Assembly (NCBI GenBank): GCA_900545875.1
Contig: URAQ01000019.1
Location: forward strand, 1 to 13,317
Source: an uncultured Collinsella sp.
GTDB lineage: Bacteria; Actinomycetota; Coriobacteriia; Coriobacteriales; Coriobacteriaceae
DNA length: 13,317 nucleotides
Direction of reading: 5' to 3'
The notes beneath the pieces are model-generated. The model made no database searches. It worked only from the letters and a program-made list of their open reading frames with translations, and had not been told where the DNA came from. The translations under genes were made by a program, and so were the position numbers. Positions 6,217-12,083 of this stretch are shown here, in pieces (within the stretch, counting starts at the first letter, position 1; every line of letters starts with the position of its first letter).

Positions 6217-8247
6217 CTACAGCTCGTTGGCCGCGTGATACGCCGTGCGAATGGCGCTCGCAATGTCGGCGGTGCGCTCACCCGAGCAGTCGCCCACGCA
6301 GGTCACGGGCACCGTCACGCCATCCAGGTCAAACGCGTTGGCCTTGGAGCCCACGGCCATCACCACGTAATCGCAGGCGATCTTCACCGGCTCCTCGGCG
6401 CCGTCCTCGGTGGTGCGAACAGCCTCCACGCCCTCGTCGGTAATGGCGGTCAGGCGGGTCTTAACATGCTGCTCCACGTTGTGCTCTGCAAAGTCGCTCA
6501 TAATCAGCGGCAGAATGGTCTCGGACTCGCCCGCGGCAATCTTGTCGAGCATCTCCACGATCGCCACCTCGCAGCCGTGCTGCAGCAGGTACTCGGCAGT
6601 CTCGGTGCCCACCAGGCCGCCGCCAATGACGGCGACGCGGCCGCTGAGCTCCACCTTGCCGGCCAGCACGTCCCAGCTCGAGACGACCTTCTCCGAATCG
6701 GCACCCGGAACGGGGATGACCACGTCGTGTGCGCCCACGGCCACAATCGCAGCGTCGGCGGCGTTGAGGTCCTCAGCGGTAGCGGCATGGTTGAGCTCGA
6801 CCTTCACGCCCAGGCCGGGCAGAATCTTCTCGTAGTACTCGACCGAGCGCATGATCTCGTCCTTGCGCGGAGGCGCGGCCGCCAGCACAATCTGGCCGCC
6901 CAGATGATCGCTCGCCTCGTAGACGGTCACGTCGTAGCCGCGCTTGGCCGCCACGCGCGCGGCCTCCAGACCGGCGATGCCGCCGCCCACCACGGCGATC
7001 TTCTTGTCGCCCTCGCCCGGCTTAATGGCGATGGTTGCCTCATCGCCGTTCTCGGCATTGAGCACGCACGAGATGTACTTGCGGTTTTGAATCGCATCGA
7101 CGCAGCCCTTGTTGCAGTTGAGGCACTCGCGGATGGGCTCACCCGTGGCGGCCTTCAGCGCAATGTCGGGGTCGCACATGAGCGAGCGGCCATAGGCGAT
7201 GATGTCGGCGGCGCCGTCTTCCAGAATCTTCTCGCCGGCCTCAACCGAGACAACGCGGCCGACGGTTGCCACCGGCACGGAGACCAGGGCCTTGACGCGC
7301 TCGGCCACGGGCAGCGTCCAGTTGTAGGGCATGGCGCCCATGGGCGGAATGGTGTCGCCCATGTTGCCGGTGTGGTTGGCCTGTGCGACCTGAATCATAT
7401 CGATGCCCGTACCCTCGAGCAGCTTGGCGAACTCGCAGGCCTCGTCGGGCTGCAGGCCACCCTTGCCGCGCGGCGTGCCGTCGGGGTTCTCCATGATCAC
7501 GGGGAGCTTGTACTCCACCATCAGCTGCGGCGCGGCCTCCTTAATGGCGGCGACGACCTCCAGCGCGTAGCGAACGCGGTTCTCGAACGAACCACCGTAC
7601 TCGTCGGTGCGCTGGTTGAGGATGGCCGAGCACAGCGAACCCACCAGGCGGTCGCCGTGGACCTCGATAGCGTCGATCCCGGCCTGCTGTGCGCGAGCGG
7701 CCGAGGCAGCGATGGCCTCCTTGATCTGGGTGAGCTGCTCTACGCTCGCCTCGTTCACAAAGTGCTGCATGTCGTGATGCAGCTTGGCGTAGGCCTGGTT
7801 GCGGATCTCGTTGGACTCGGCCATCTTGGCGGCAAAGGTCTCCTCGTCGCCGGCGGCCTTGGCCTCCTGCGCGGCCTTGGCGGCGGCCATGGATCCCATG
7901 ACCATGCGGCCGACACCGGGCACATCGTACTCGGGGTGGAACAGCTGCAGCGCGACCTTGGCGCCGTGCTTGTGAACGGCGTCGGCCAGCGCCTTAAACG
8001 TGGGGATCTGGGCGTCGGTTGCCAGCTTGGGCGTGGGGCTTGCGGTCATGACGGGAGCGACGTCGCCGATGACGATGTAGCTCACGCCGCCACGGGCCAA
8101 GCGCTCGTAAAAAGCCAGGCTGCGCTCGCCGATGGAACCGTCACGCTCCTCGTAGCCGGTGGTCAGCGGCGGAAACATAATGCGGTTCTTGAGCTCAAGG
8201 GGGCCAACCGTAATGGGCTGGAGCAGCTTGGATGCAGGTGTGGTCAT
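6217..8247 (-). CDS. Old Yellow Enzyme/FadH-type NAD(P)H-dependent flavin and Fe-S ene-reductase
   Basis: This is a cytosolic oxidoreductase of the 2,4-dienoyl-CoA reductase/enoate reductase/BaiCD-BaiH class, expected to reduce an activated C=C bond with electrons passed from NAD(P)H through FAD and [4Fe-4S] to FMN. It has 676 residues from the ATG at 8247. That start is chosen because GAGAGGA (8254-8260) lies 6 bp upstream of it, whereas the ATG at 8253 touches the Shine-Dalgarno. An N-terminal TIM-barrel OYE domain covers about 1-365, with NQRTDEYGGSFENR (211-224). The cluster motif C-x2-C-x3-C-x11-C is at Cys375, 378, 382 and 394. An FAD Rossmann GGGIAG is at 421-426, an NAD(P) GGGLVG at 542-547, and the FAD-closing VGD at 651-653. 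Where many relatives have HGAHGYL, this protein has HGDRLVGS (197-204). An Ala-rich helical insert covers about 116-168. The natural substrate cannot be told from sequence; a bile acid, cinnamate or dietary enone are all possible. It appears to be monocistronic. Confidence 0.9.
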   Translation of the reverse strand: MTTPASKLLQPITVGPLELKNRIMFPPLTTGYEERDGSIGERSLAFYERLARGGVSYIVIGDVAPVMTASPTPKLATDAQIPTFKALADAVHKHGAKVALQLFHPEYDVPGVGRMVMGSMAAAKAAQEAKAAGDEETFAAKMAESNEIRNQAYAKLHHDMQHFVNEASVEQLTQIKEAIAASAARAQQAGIDAIEVHGDRLVGSLCSAILNQRTDEYGGSFENRVRYALEVVAAIKEAAPQLMVEYKLPVIMENPDGTPRGKGGLQPDEACEFAKLLEGTGIDMIQVAQANHTGNMGDTIPPMGAMPYNWTLPVAERVKALVSVPVATVGRVVSVEAGEKILEDGAADIIAYGRSLMCDPDIALKAATGEPIRECLNCNKGCVDAIQNRKYISCVLNAENGDEATIAIKPGEGDKKIAVVGGGIAGLEAARVAAKRGYDVTVYEASDHLGGQIVLAAAPPRKDEIMRSVEYYEKILPGLGVKVELNHAATAEDLNAADAAIVAVGAHDVVIPVPGADSEKVVSSWDVLAGKVELSGRVAVIGGGLVGTETAEYLLQHGCEVAIVEMLDKIAAGESETILPLIMSDFAEHNVEQHVKTRLTAITDEGVEAVRTTEDGAEEPVKIACDYVVMAVGSKANAFDLDGVTVPVTCVGDCSGERTADIASAIRTAYHAANEL

Positions 8248-8253
8248 GGACAT

Positions 8254-8394
8254 TCCTCTCTTGTAGGCGCGGCGGCGATGATGCCGCGTAGTTATCTAGA
8301 GGATATGGCATGGGAATACAGCAGCGCAACGGAAATCGGCGGACAGCAGGTAGCGGCAGGTGGATGGGGATGGGCGGGGCGGCCCGTCGGTTTA
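8254..8394. other. Upstream region of the ene-reductase gene
   Basis: This 141-bp gene-free stretch should hold the promoter of the oxidoreductase gene. On the minus strand TTGCGC followed 18 bp later by TATCCT is the best candidate I see, but it is weak. No operator-like palindrome is evident before the repeat array begins. Confidence 0.35.
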
Positions 8395-8691
8395 TCTCAA
8401 TCTGTAACAGTTACGCGACAAAACCGGGTCTTACTGTTACAGATCGAGACATTCCTCTCGGCCCATCCTCAACAATCTAGATCTGTAACAGCTAGGCCCA
8501 CTTTTGACCCCTACCTGTTACAGATCGAGACAAACCAAACCCGCCTGCTAGAAAATCTCAATCTGTAACGGTTACTCGGCAAAAACCGTCCCTCGTGTTA
8601 CAGATTTAGACAAACACGACCAAGCCCACCGGTATATCTCGATCTGTAACACCTAGCCGCCCAAATCGGGCCCATCTGTTACAGATTGAGA
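8395..8691. repeat. Array of four regularly spaced 55-bp palindromic units
   Basis: Four units lie at 8395-8449, 8476-8530, 8556-8610 and 8637-8691. Each is exactly 55 bp, with 16-bp inverted arms around a 23-bp variable centre. Unit starts are 81, 80 and 81 bp apart and the gaps between units are 26, 25 and 26 bp. The left-arm consensus is TCTCRATCTGTAACAG and the right arm is its inverse. All eight arms contain ATCTGTAAC without change, and six of the eight extend this to the 9-bp near-palindrome CTGTWACAG. Gaps and centres are not repeated exactly. No open frame of interest crosses the array. Alternating orientation resembles BIME/REP clusters or a multi-site operator. It is not a normal CRISPR array because the repeats alternate in direction and no cas genes are visible. 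Function unknown. Confidence 0.92.
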
Positions 8692-8741
8692 TTTTGTTTG
8701 AGAGGCCGAGAATTGGACCGAAAACACGGTCCCGGAATAAC

Positions 8742-8770
8742 AAAAAAGCTCGCCGGCTAGGCCGACGAGC
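8742..8770 (-). terminator. Intrinsic terminator of the initiator tRNA gene
   Basis: On the minus strand AGCTCGTCGGC-cta-GCCGGCGAGCT (one G-U pair) is followed by a run of T residues (8742-8747). It lies 10 bp beyond the encoded CCA end of the tRNA. Confidence 0.9.
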
Positions 8771-8780
8771 TGCAAGTTCT

Positions 8781-8857
8781 TGGTCGCGGGGGCAGGATTT
8801 GAACCTACGACCTCCGGGTTATGAGCCCGGCGAGCTACCAGACTGCTCCACCCCGCA
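8781..8857 (-). tRNA. Initiator tRNA-fMet (CAT anticodon)
   Basis: This is a 77-nt cloverleaf with the CCA end encoded (8781-8783). The CAT anticodon is at 8821-8823. Initiator hallmarks are the three consecutive G-C pairs closing the anticodon stem (GGG-CTCATAA-CCC), A11-U24 in the D stem, and the absence of a Watson-Crick pair at 1-72. The end pair appears to be U1-G72 (position 8857 with 8785) instead of the more common C1-A72. The acceptor stem is otherwise GCGGGG/CCCCGC, the T loop is TTCAAAT, and the discriminator is A73. Its promoter and terminator flank it closely, so it is transcribed alone. Confidence 0.96.
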
Positions 8858-8888
8858 ATGTCTGGGCGCCTCATGTGCGCAAGAAAGA

Positions 8889-8917
8889 ATATTACGCGGG
8901 AGTTCGGTAAACGGCAA
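8889..8917 (-). promoter_or_regulatory. Promoter of the initiator tRNA gene
   Basis: On the minus strand TTGCCG (8912-8917) and TAATAT (8889-8894) are separated by 17 bp. The predicted transcription start is about 25 bp before the mature tRNA 5' end. Hexamer quality is moderate but spacing and position are good. Confidence 0.6.
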
Positions 8918-9009
8918 GGAAAATCTCGTAGAGCATAATTCCTTCATATTTAAACCCCTCAGCCCCTATCACCGTAAACGAATCGCAGCCGAGCGCCATC
9001 GACGGCACG

Positions 9010-9017
9010 TATACAAT
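9010..9017 (+). promoter_or_regulatory. Possible -10 region of coaX
   Basis: TATACAAT lies about 37 bp upstream of the coaX start codon and would give a leader of about 30 nt. No convincing -35 hexamer is visible at the right distance. Confidence 0.4.
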
Positions 9018-9043
9018 GGTGCGCGTCCTTTTATGCCGGCACC

Positions 9044-9048
9044 GGGAG
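9044..9048 (+). promoter_or_regulatory. Ribosome binding site that sets the coaX start
   Basis: GGGAG lies 5 bp before the ATG at 9054. It supports that start over an in-frame ATG at 9033 and over the much longer open frame that runs back through the tRNA region. Confidence 0.7.
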
Positions 9049-9053
9049 TAGAC

Positions 9054-9827
9054 ATGCTGCTCGCTATCGATATGGGAAACACGCAGACGGCCATGGGCCT
9101 GTTTGACGGAGACGAGCTGGTGCAGTCGTGGCGCATGCCCACCGACCGCTCCTATACCGCCGACGAGATCCATGTGCGCCTGATGGGTTTCTTTAAGATG
9201 TACGGCCTTTCGCTCGATGCGGTCGACGCGATCGCCTTTGCGGGCGTGGTGCCGCAGCTCTCGCGCGAGTGGCACGCCGTGGCCGACCGCATTGCCGCGG
9301 ACGCCATCGTCATCGGGCCGCAGACGGCCGCCGTAACCAAGCTGCGGGCGGCGCGCCCCCAGGCCGTTGGTGCCGACCGCATCGCCAACGCCGTCGCTGC
9401 CGAGACCTTCTATGGCGCGCCGGCGATCGTGGTGGACTTTGGCACCGCGACCAATATCGACGTCATCGATGAGGACGGTTATTACATTGGCGGAGCGATC
9501 GCGCCGGGCATTCGCATCTCCATGGACGCGCTTGCCGCCCGTGCCGCCAAGCTCGCCAGCGTGCCGCTCGAGGCGCCCGAGCACGCCATCGGCCGCGATA
9601 CCGAGGAGTGCATCAAGGTCGGCGCCGTAACGGGCGCCGCCGCCATGGCTGAGGGCCTGGTCGCGCGCATGAAGCGCGAGCTGGGCCGCGAGGATGCCAC
9701 CGTTATCGCCACGGGCGGTCTCGCCAGCATCGTCGCCGATTCGACCGATGCCTTCGACGTGGTCGACGGACAGCTCACCATCAAGGGTATCTGCGAAATC
9801 TACCGCCGCATGCAGGAGCTGGGATAG
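9054..9827 (+). CDS. coaX: Type III pantothenate kinase
   Basis: This cytosolic enzyme phosphorylates pantothenate to 4'-phosphopantothenate, the first step of coenzyme A synthesis. The 257-residue product has the family's usual length and all major type III motifs: the P-loop-like DMGNT at residues 6-10, GADRI at 106-110 (pantothenate and dimer site), DFGTATN at 128-134, and GGAIAPGI at 146-153. Type III enzymes belong to the ASKHA fold, are insensitive to CoA feedback and usually need a monovalent cation. The start at 9054 is favoured by GGGAG just upstream and because the protein then begins MLLAIDMGNT, as in relatives. It is the only plus-strand gene in the window. It is divergent from the tRNA and convergent with the ATPase gene, so it appears monocistronic here. 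Confidence 0.97.
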   Translation: MLLAIDMGNTQTAMGLFDGDELVQSWRMPTDRSYTADEIHVRLMGFFKMYGLSLDAVDAIAFAGVVPQLSREWHAVADRIAADAIVIGPQTAAVTKLRAARPQAVGADRIANAVAAETFYGAPAIVVDFGTATNIDVIDEDGYYIGGAIAPGIRISMDALAARAAKLASVPLEAPEHAIGRDTEECIKVGAVTGAAAMAEGLVARMKRELGREDATVIATGGLASIVADSTDAFDVVDGQLTIKGICEIYRRMQELG

Positions 9828-9883
9828 GACAGGGGCTTAAGTCGAGCACGAGCGCGAGCGGCGAACTAGGCAACGCATCGGCC

Positions 9884-9926
9884 CTATTCCTCAAAATCGA
9901 AAGATTTTCAGTTTTGAGGAATAGGG
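9884..9926. repeat. 43-bp palindrome-containing direct repeat, copy 1
   Basis: This repeat differs from copy 3 (11243-11285) at one base and lies in the same orientation. Its inverted arms GCCCTATTCCTCAAAA (9881-9896) and their exact complement (9912-9927) give a 16-bp perfect stem with a 15-base loop. It lies between the convergent coaX and ATPase genes. Read on the plus strand the stem is followed by TTT, so it could also work as a weak coaX terminator. Confidence 0.88.
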
Positions 9927-9933
9927 CTTTCTG

Positions 9934-11130
9934 CTAGGCCTCGTCGCACAGCCACCTCGCCAGGTCCACGATCTGCACCCCATTGCGGTCCGTGGCCTCG
10001 TGATGCGTGCGGGCGAGAATCATCTTGGGGTACGCGTCGCCAATGCTCAGCAGTGGTGAAATCTCGCGTTCAAATGTCTTATCCGAGCTGATGTCGTCGC
10101 TCACCTGAATGTAGAGCTTCTCGCTTCGCTTGATTGCTACAAAGTCTATTTCCTTTTTATAGAGCACGCCGACGTATACCTCGTATCCGCGGCGCAGCAG
10201 CTCGATTGCCACCATGTTCTCGTATACGCGTCCCCAATCCATATCACGTGTACCGAGCAGCGCGTATTTGAACGCGTGGTCTGCCAGGTAATACTTCTCG
10301 CCGCTCTTAAGGTATTTTTTGCCGTGGATGTCGTACCGACGAACTTTATAGAAGGCAAACGCATCGCACAGGTACCCCATGTACGTGCCGACCGTCTTGT
10401 TCGTAATCTTTAGCCCATCCGCATTTAATGCATCAGTAATGTTGCGTGCCGACGTAATGTTGGAAACGTTGTCCATCATGTAATCGGCAATGCGCAGCAG
10501 CGCCGATTCGTTTCTCACGTTATGCCGCTGCACGATATCCCTCACGATGAGCGTTTTAAAGACATTGGAGAGATATTGATAGCGCTGCTCCTGCAGTGGA
10601 TAAGGGTAAGAGCCGGACATACCGCCGGTTCTCGCGTACTCATCGAAGTCGCGGTCGACATCGCCCTCGTCGCCATAGAGACGATACTCCTCAAACGAGA
10701 ATGGGAAAACCTCGATCTCGAACGTACGCCCCGTAAAGAGCGTCGACAGATCGCTCGACAGCAAAAAGGCGTTCGATCCGGTAATGAAAATGTCGTACTG
10801 CTCGGATGCATGGAGGCTGTTGATCGCGCGTTCAAAGCCGTCGCACATCTGAACCTCATCGATAAGCAGGAAGTTTTGCTTGTCGGACGCTCGATGCTCT
10901 TTTACATAGGCGAGCAGGGCATGATATTCGAGCAGGTCCTCGAACTCGTCGAGGTTGTAATTGATATGGATGACATTCGAATTGGACAGATTTGCCTCCA
11001 CGTAATCGCGGAGGGCCTCGAGCAATTTTGACTTACCGCCACGGCGAATGCCCGTTATGACCTTGATGTCCGGCACGCCAATAAGGCTCGTCAACATGTC
11101 CATGTATGACGTTCTATTGATGAGTTTCAT
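9934..11130 (-). CDS. AAA_14/DUF4143-family ATP-binding protein
   Basis: This 398-residue protein has an N-terminal ATPase domain: Walker A GIRRGGKS (27-34), Walker B FLLIDEVQ (87-94) and a sensor-type TGSNA (117-121). The C-terminal DUF4143 region carries EIDFVAIKRSEKLYIQV (327-343), which resembles a degenerate PD-(D/E)XK nuclease core in which the usual E-x-K is Q-V-S, so cleavage activity is doubtful. This family is abundant in gut anaerobes and its biological role is not established; nothing here gives a specific function. The ATG at 11130 has a strong Shine-Dalgarno AGGGAGG (11136-11142) five bases upstream. Base composition is visibly lower in GC than the flanking coaX and fol genes, and the gene is bracketed by near-identical 43-bp repeats, both suggesting recent acquisition as a unit. 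It is transcribed alone on the minus strand. Confidence 0.9.
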   Translation of the reverse strand: MKLINRTSYMDMLTSLIGVPDIKVITGIRRGGKSKLLEALRDYVEANLSNSNVIHINYNLDEFEDLLEYHALLAYVKEHRASDKQNFLLIDEVQMCDGFERAINSLHASEQYDIFITGSNAFLLSSDLSTLFTGRTFEIEVFPFSFEEYRLYGDEGDVDRDFDEYARTGGMSGSYPYPLQEQRYQYLSNVFKTLIVRDIVQRHNVRNESALLRIADYMMDNVSNITSARNITDALNADGLKITNKTVGTYMGYLCDAFAFYKVRRYDIHGKKYLKSGEKYYLADHAFKYALLGTRDMDWGRVYENMVAIELLRRGYEVYVGVLYKKEIDFVAIKRSEKLYIQVSDDISSDKTFEREISPLLSIGDAYPKMILARTHHEATDRNGVQIVDLARWLCDEA

Positions 11131-11156
11131 TGGCGCCTCCCTGCGGTCTTTTATCG

Positions 11157-11197
11157 CTATTCCTCAAAAACGAAAATTTTTCAGTTTCGAGGAATAG
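11157..11197. repeat. Palindromic repeat, copy 2 (diverged, in ATPase leader)
   Basis: The arms CTATTCCTC (11157-11165) and GAGGAATAG (11189-11197) match copies 1 and 3, but the inner part differs and the A/T core now pairs as AAAAA with TTTTT. It lies between the candidate ATPase promoter and the Shine-Dalgarno, so it would form a hairpin in the mRNA leader. Confidence 0.82.
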
Positions 11198-11208
11198 GCT
11201 CTGCAACG

Positions 11209-11214
11209 AATATA
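11209..11214 (-). promoter_or_regulatory. Possible -10 element of the ATPase gene
   Basis: On the minus strand TATATT lies between palindromes 2 and 3. Transcription from it would start near 11202 and place palindrome 2 at the very 5' end of the message, with palindrome 3 upstream of the -35 position. No clear -35 hexamer is present. Confidence 0.35.
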
Positions 11215-11242
11215 CCTCGCAAAAGCCCGAGCTGGCTTAATT

Positions 11243-11285
11243 CTATTCCTCAAAATCGAAAAATTTTCAGTTTTGAGGAATAGGG
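11243..11285. repeat. 43-bp palindrome-containing direct repeat, copy 3
   Basis: The perfect 13-bp arms CTATTCCTCAAAA (11243-11255) and their complement (11271-11283) enclose a 15-base loop. The whole 43 bp matches copy 1 except for one loop base (A for G). With copy 1 it encloses the ATPase gene in a unit of about 1.36 kb. Confidence 0.88.
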
Positions 11286-11316
11286 AGCTGGCAACCCATT
11301 CCCCAGATAGGCGAAA

Positions 11317-11341
11317 CCCTCCCCGGCAAGGCCGAGGAGGG
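11317..11341 (-). terminator. Hairpin after the biotin-ligase-like gene, probable terminator
   Basis: CCCTCCCCGGC (11317-11327) pairs with GCCGAGGAGGG (11331-11341), giving an 11-bp GC-rich stem with one wobble and a 3-base loop, about 40 bp beyond the gene's stop. On the minus strand only three T residues follow, so its efficiency as an intrinsic terminator is uncertain. Confidence 0.55.
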
Positions 11342-11381
11342 TCTTGTTGTCATGTCTATCTTTGGGCGCGAACGCCCCGCG

Positions 11382-12083
11382 CTACAGCCCGCGAATGCGC
11401 ACGGCCTCGGGCGGAAACTCCTGCTCGCCGGCATCGGTCTTAATGGTCGCGCGACCCCAGATGTCCAGGCCCGCAAACACACCGACCGCAAGCGGCAAGC
11501 CGTTGGGCGACACCGCCGCAACTTGGCGGCCCAGCAGCGGCACCATGTCGAAGTACTCGCCCAACACGGGGGCCAGCGGACCGGCAGCGCCCTGCGGCGT
11601 GTTGGCAACAACCGCCCAGGTGTCCACACGGGTCAGCACGGCGGCGGCCAACTCCTCGACCAGCGCTTCGTCAGCCACGTCCACACCAAGCTCGCCCAGC
11701 GCCGAACGCTCAATATCCACCGTCACGGCACCGAACATGCCCGCAGCACCGGCACCGCCGTTCACGGCAACACGCGCGAGCGACGTCTCAAACGCAGGCG
11801 CACCGCACACGATATCGCTCGGCCACTGGATACCCACCTTACCGGCAAGGCCCAACCCCGGCGTCGAAGCCGTGCCCACGAGCGCGTCCATCATGCCCAT
11901 CGCAGCCACAAACGGCAGGCCGTGGAAGGCATGCATGTTCACATCCGGACGCACGACCAGCGAAAACGTCAACGACGCCTCGCCCGCGCTCCAAGCGCAC
12001 CAGCCCGCGGACACACCCTCGCGGCCCGCGTCGCGCGCGGCGTCAAGCTCGGTACCGGCGGCAACAGCGTTCATCTCGATCAT
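11382..12083 (-). CDS. Biotin-protein ligase (BirA)-like protein lacking catalytic motifs
   Basis: This 233-residue protein aligns by eye with biotin-protein ligases. GEASLTFSLVVRP (34-46) corresponds to G-x-N-L-Y-x-S-x-x-x-R-P. IQWPSDIV (85-92) corresponds to the K-W-P-N-D-I/L motif. The C-terminal segment LGRQVA (184-189) through GVFAGLDIWGRATI (201-214) to VRI (228-230) resembles the ligase's SH3-like domain. Two essential elements are missing: the G-R-G-R-x-x-R-x-W loop that binds biotinyl-AMP is replaced by VSAGWCAWS (24-32), and no K-L-x-G-I lysine motif follows WPSDI. It is therefore probably inactive as a ligase, with an unknown role. The ATG at 12083 directly follows the stop of the folP-folK gene (TAG at 12084-12086), so the pair should be translationally coupled; the Shine-Dalgarno is weak. 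GC content is as high as the neighbours. Confidence 0.68.
   Translation of the reverse strand: MIEMNAVAAGTELDAARDAGREGVSAGWCAWSAGEASLTFSLVVRPDVNMHAFHGLPFVAAMGMMDALVGTASTPGLGLAGKVGIQWPSDIVCGAPAFETSLARVAVNGGAGAAGMFGAVTVDIERSALGELGVDVADEALVEELAAAVLTRVDTWAVVANTPQGAAGPLAPVLGEYFDMVPLLGRQVAAVSPNGLPLAVGVFAGLDIWGRATIKTDAGEQEFPPEAVRIRGL

Noticed and set aside
6235..8568. Plus-strand open frame of 777 codons
   Set aside because: It is the complement of the well-supported ene-reductase gene and runs into the palindrome array; its composition is that of an antisense frame.
8395..8691. CRISPR array
   Set aside because: The repeats alternate in orientation and are only 16 bp, spacing alternates 23 and 25-26 bp, and no cas gene is in the window.
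8694..9053. N-terminal extension of coaX through the tRNA region
   Set aside because: It would cross the tRNA gene, its promoter and terminator; the family N-terminus and the Shine-Dalgarno sequence set the start at 9054.
9881..9927. Palindrome copy 1 as simply the coaX terminator
   Set aside because: It is a near-exact repeat of copy 3, which is not downstream of coaX, and only three T residues follow it; termination may be a side effect but does not explain the repeat.
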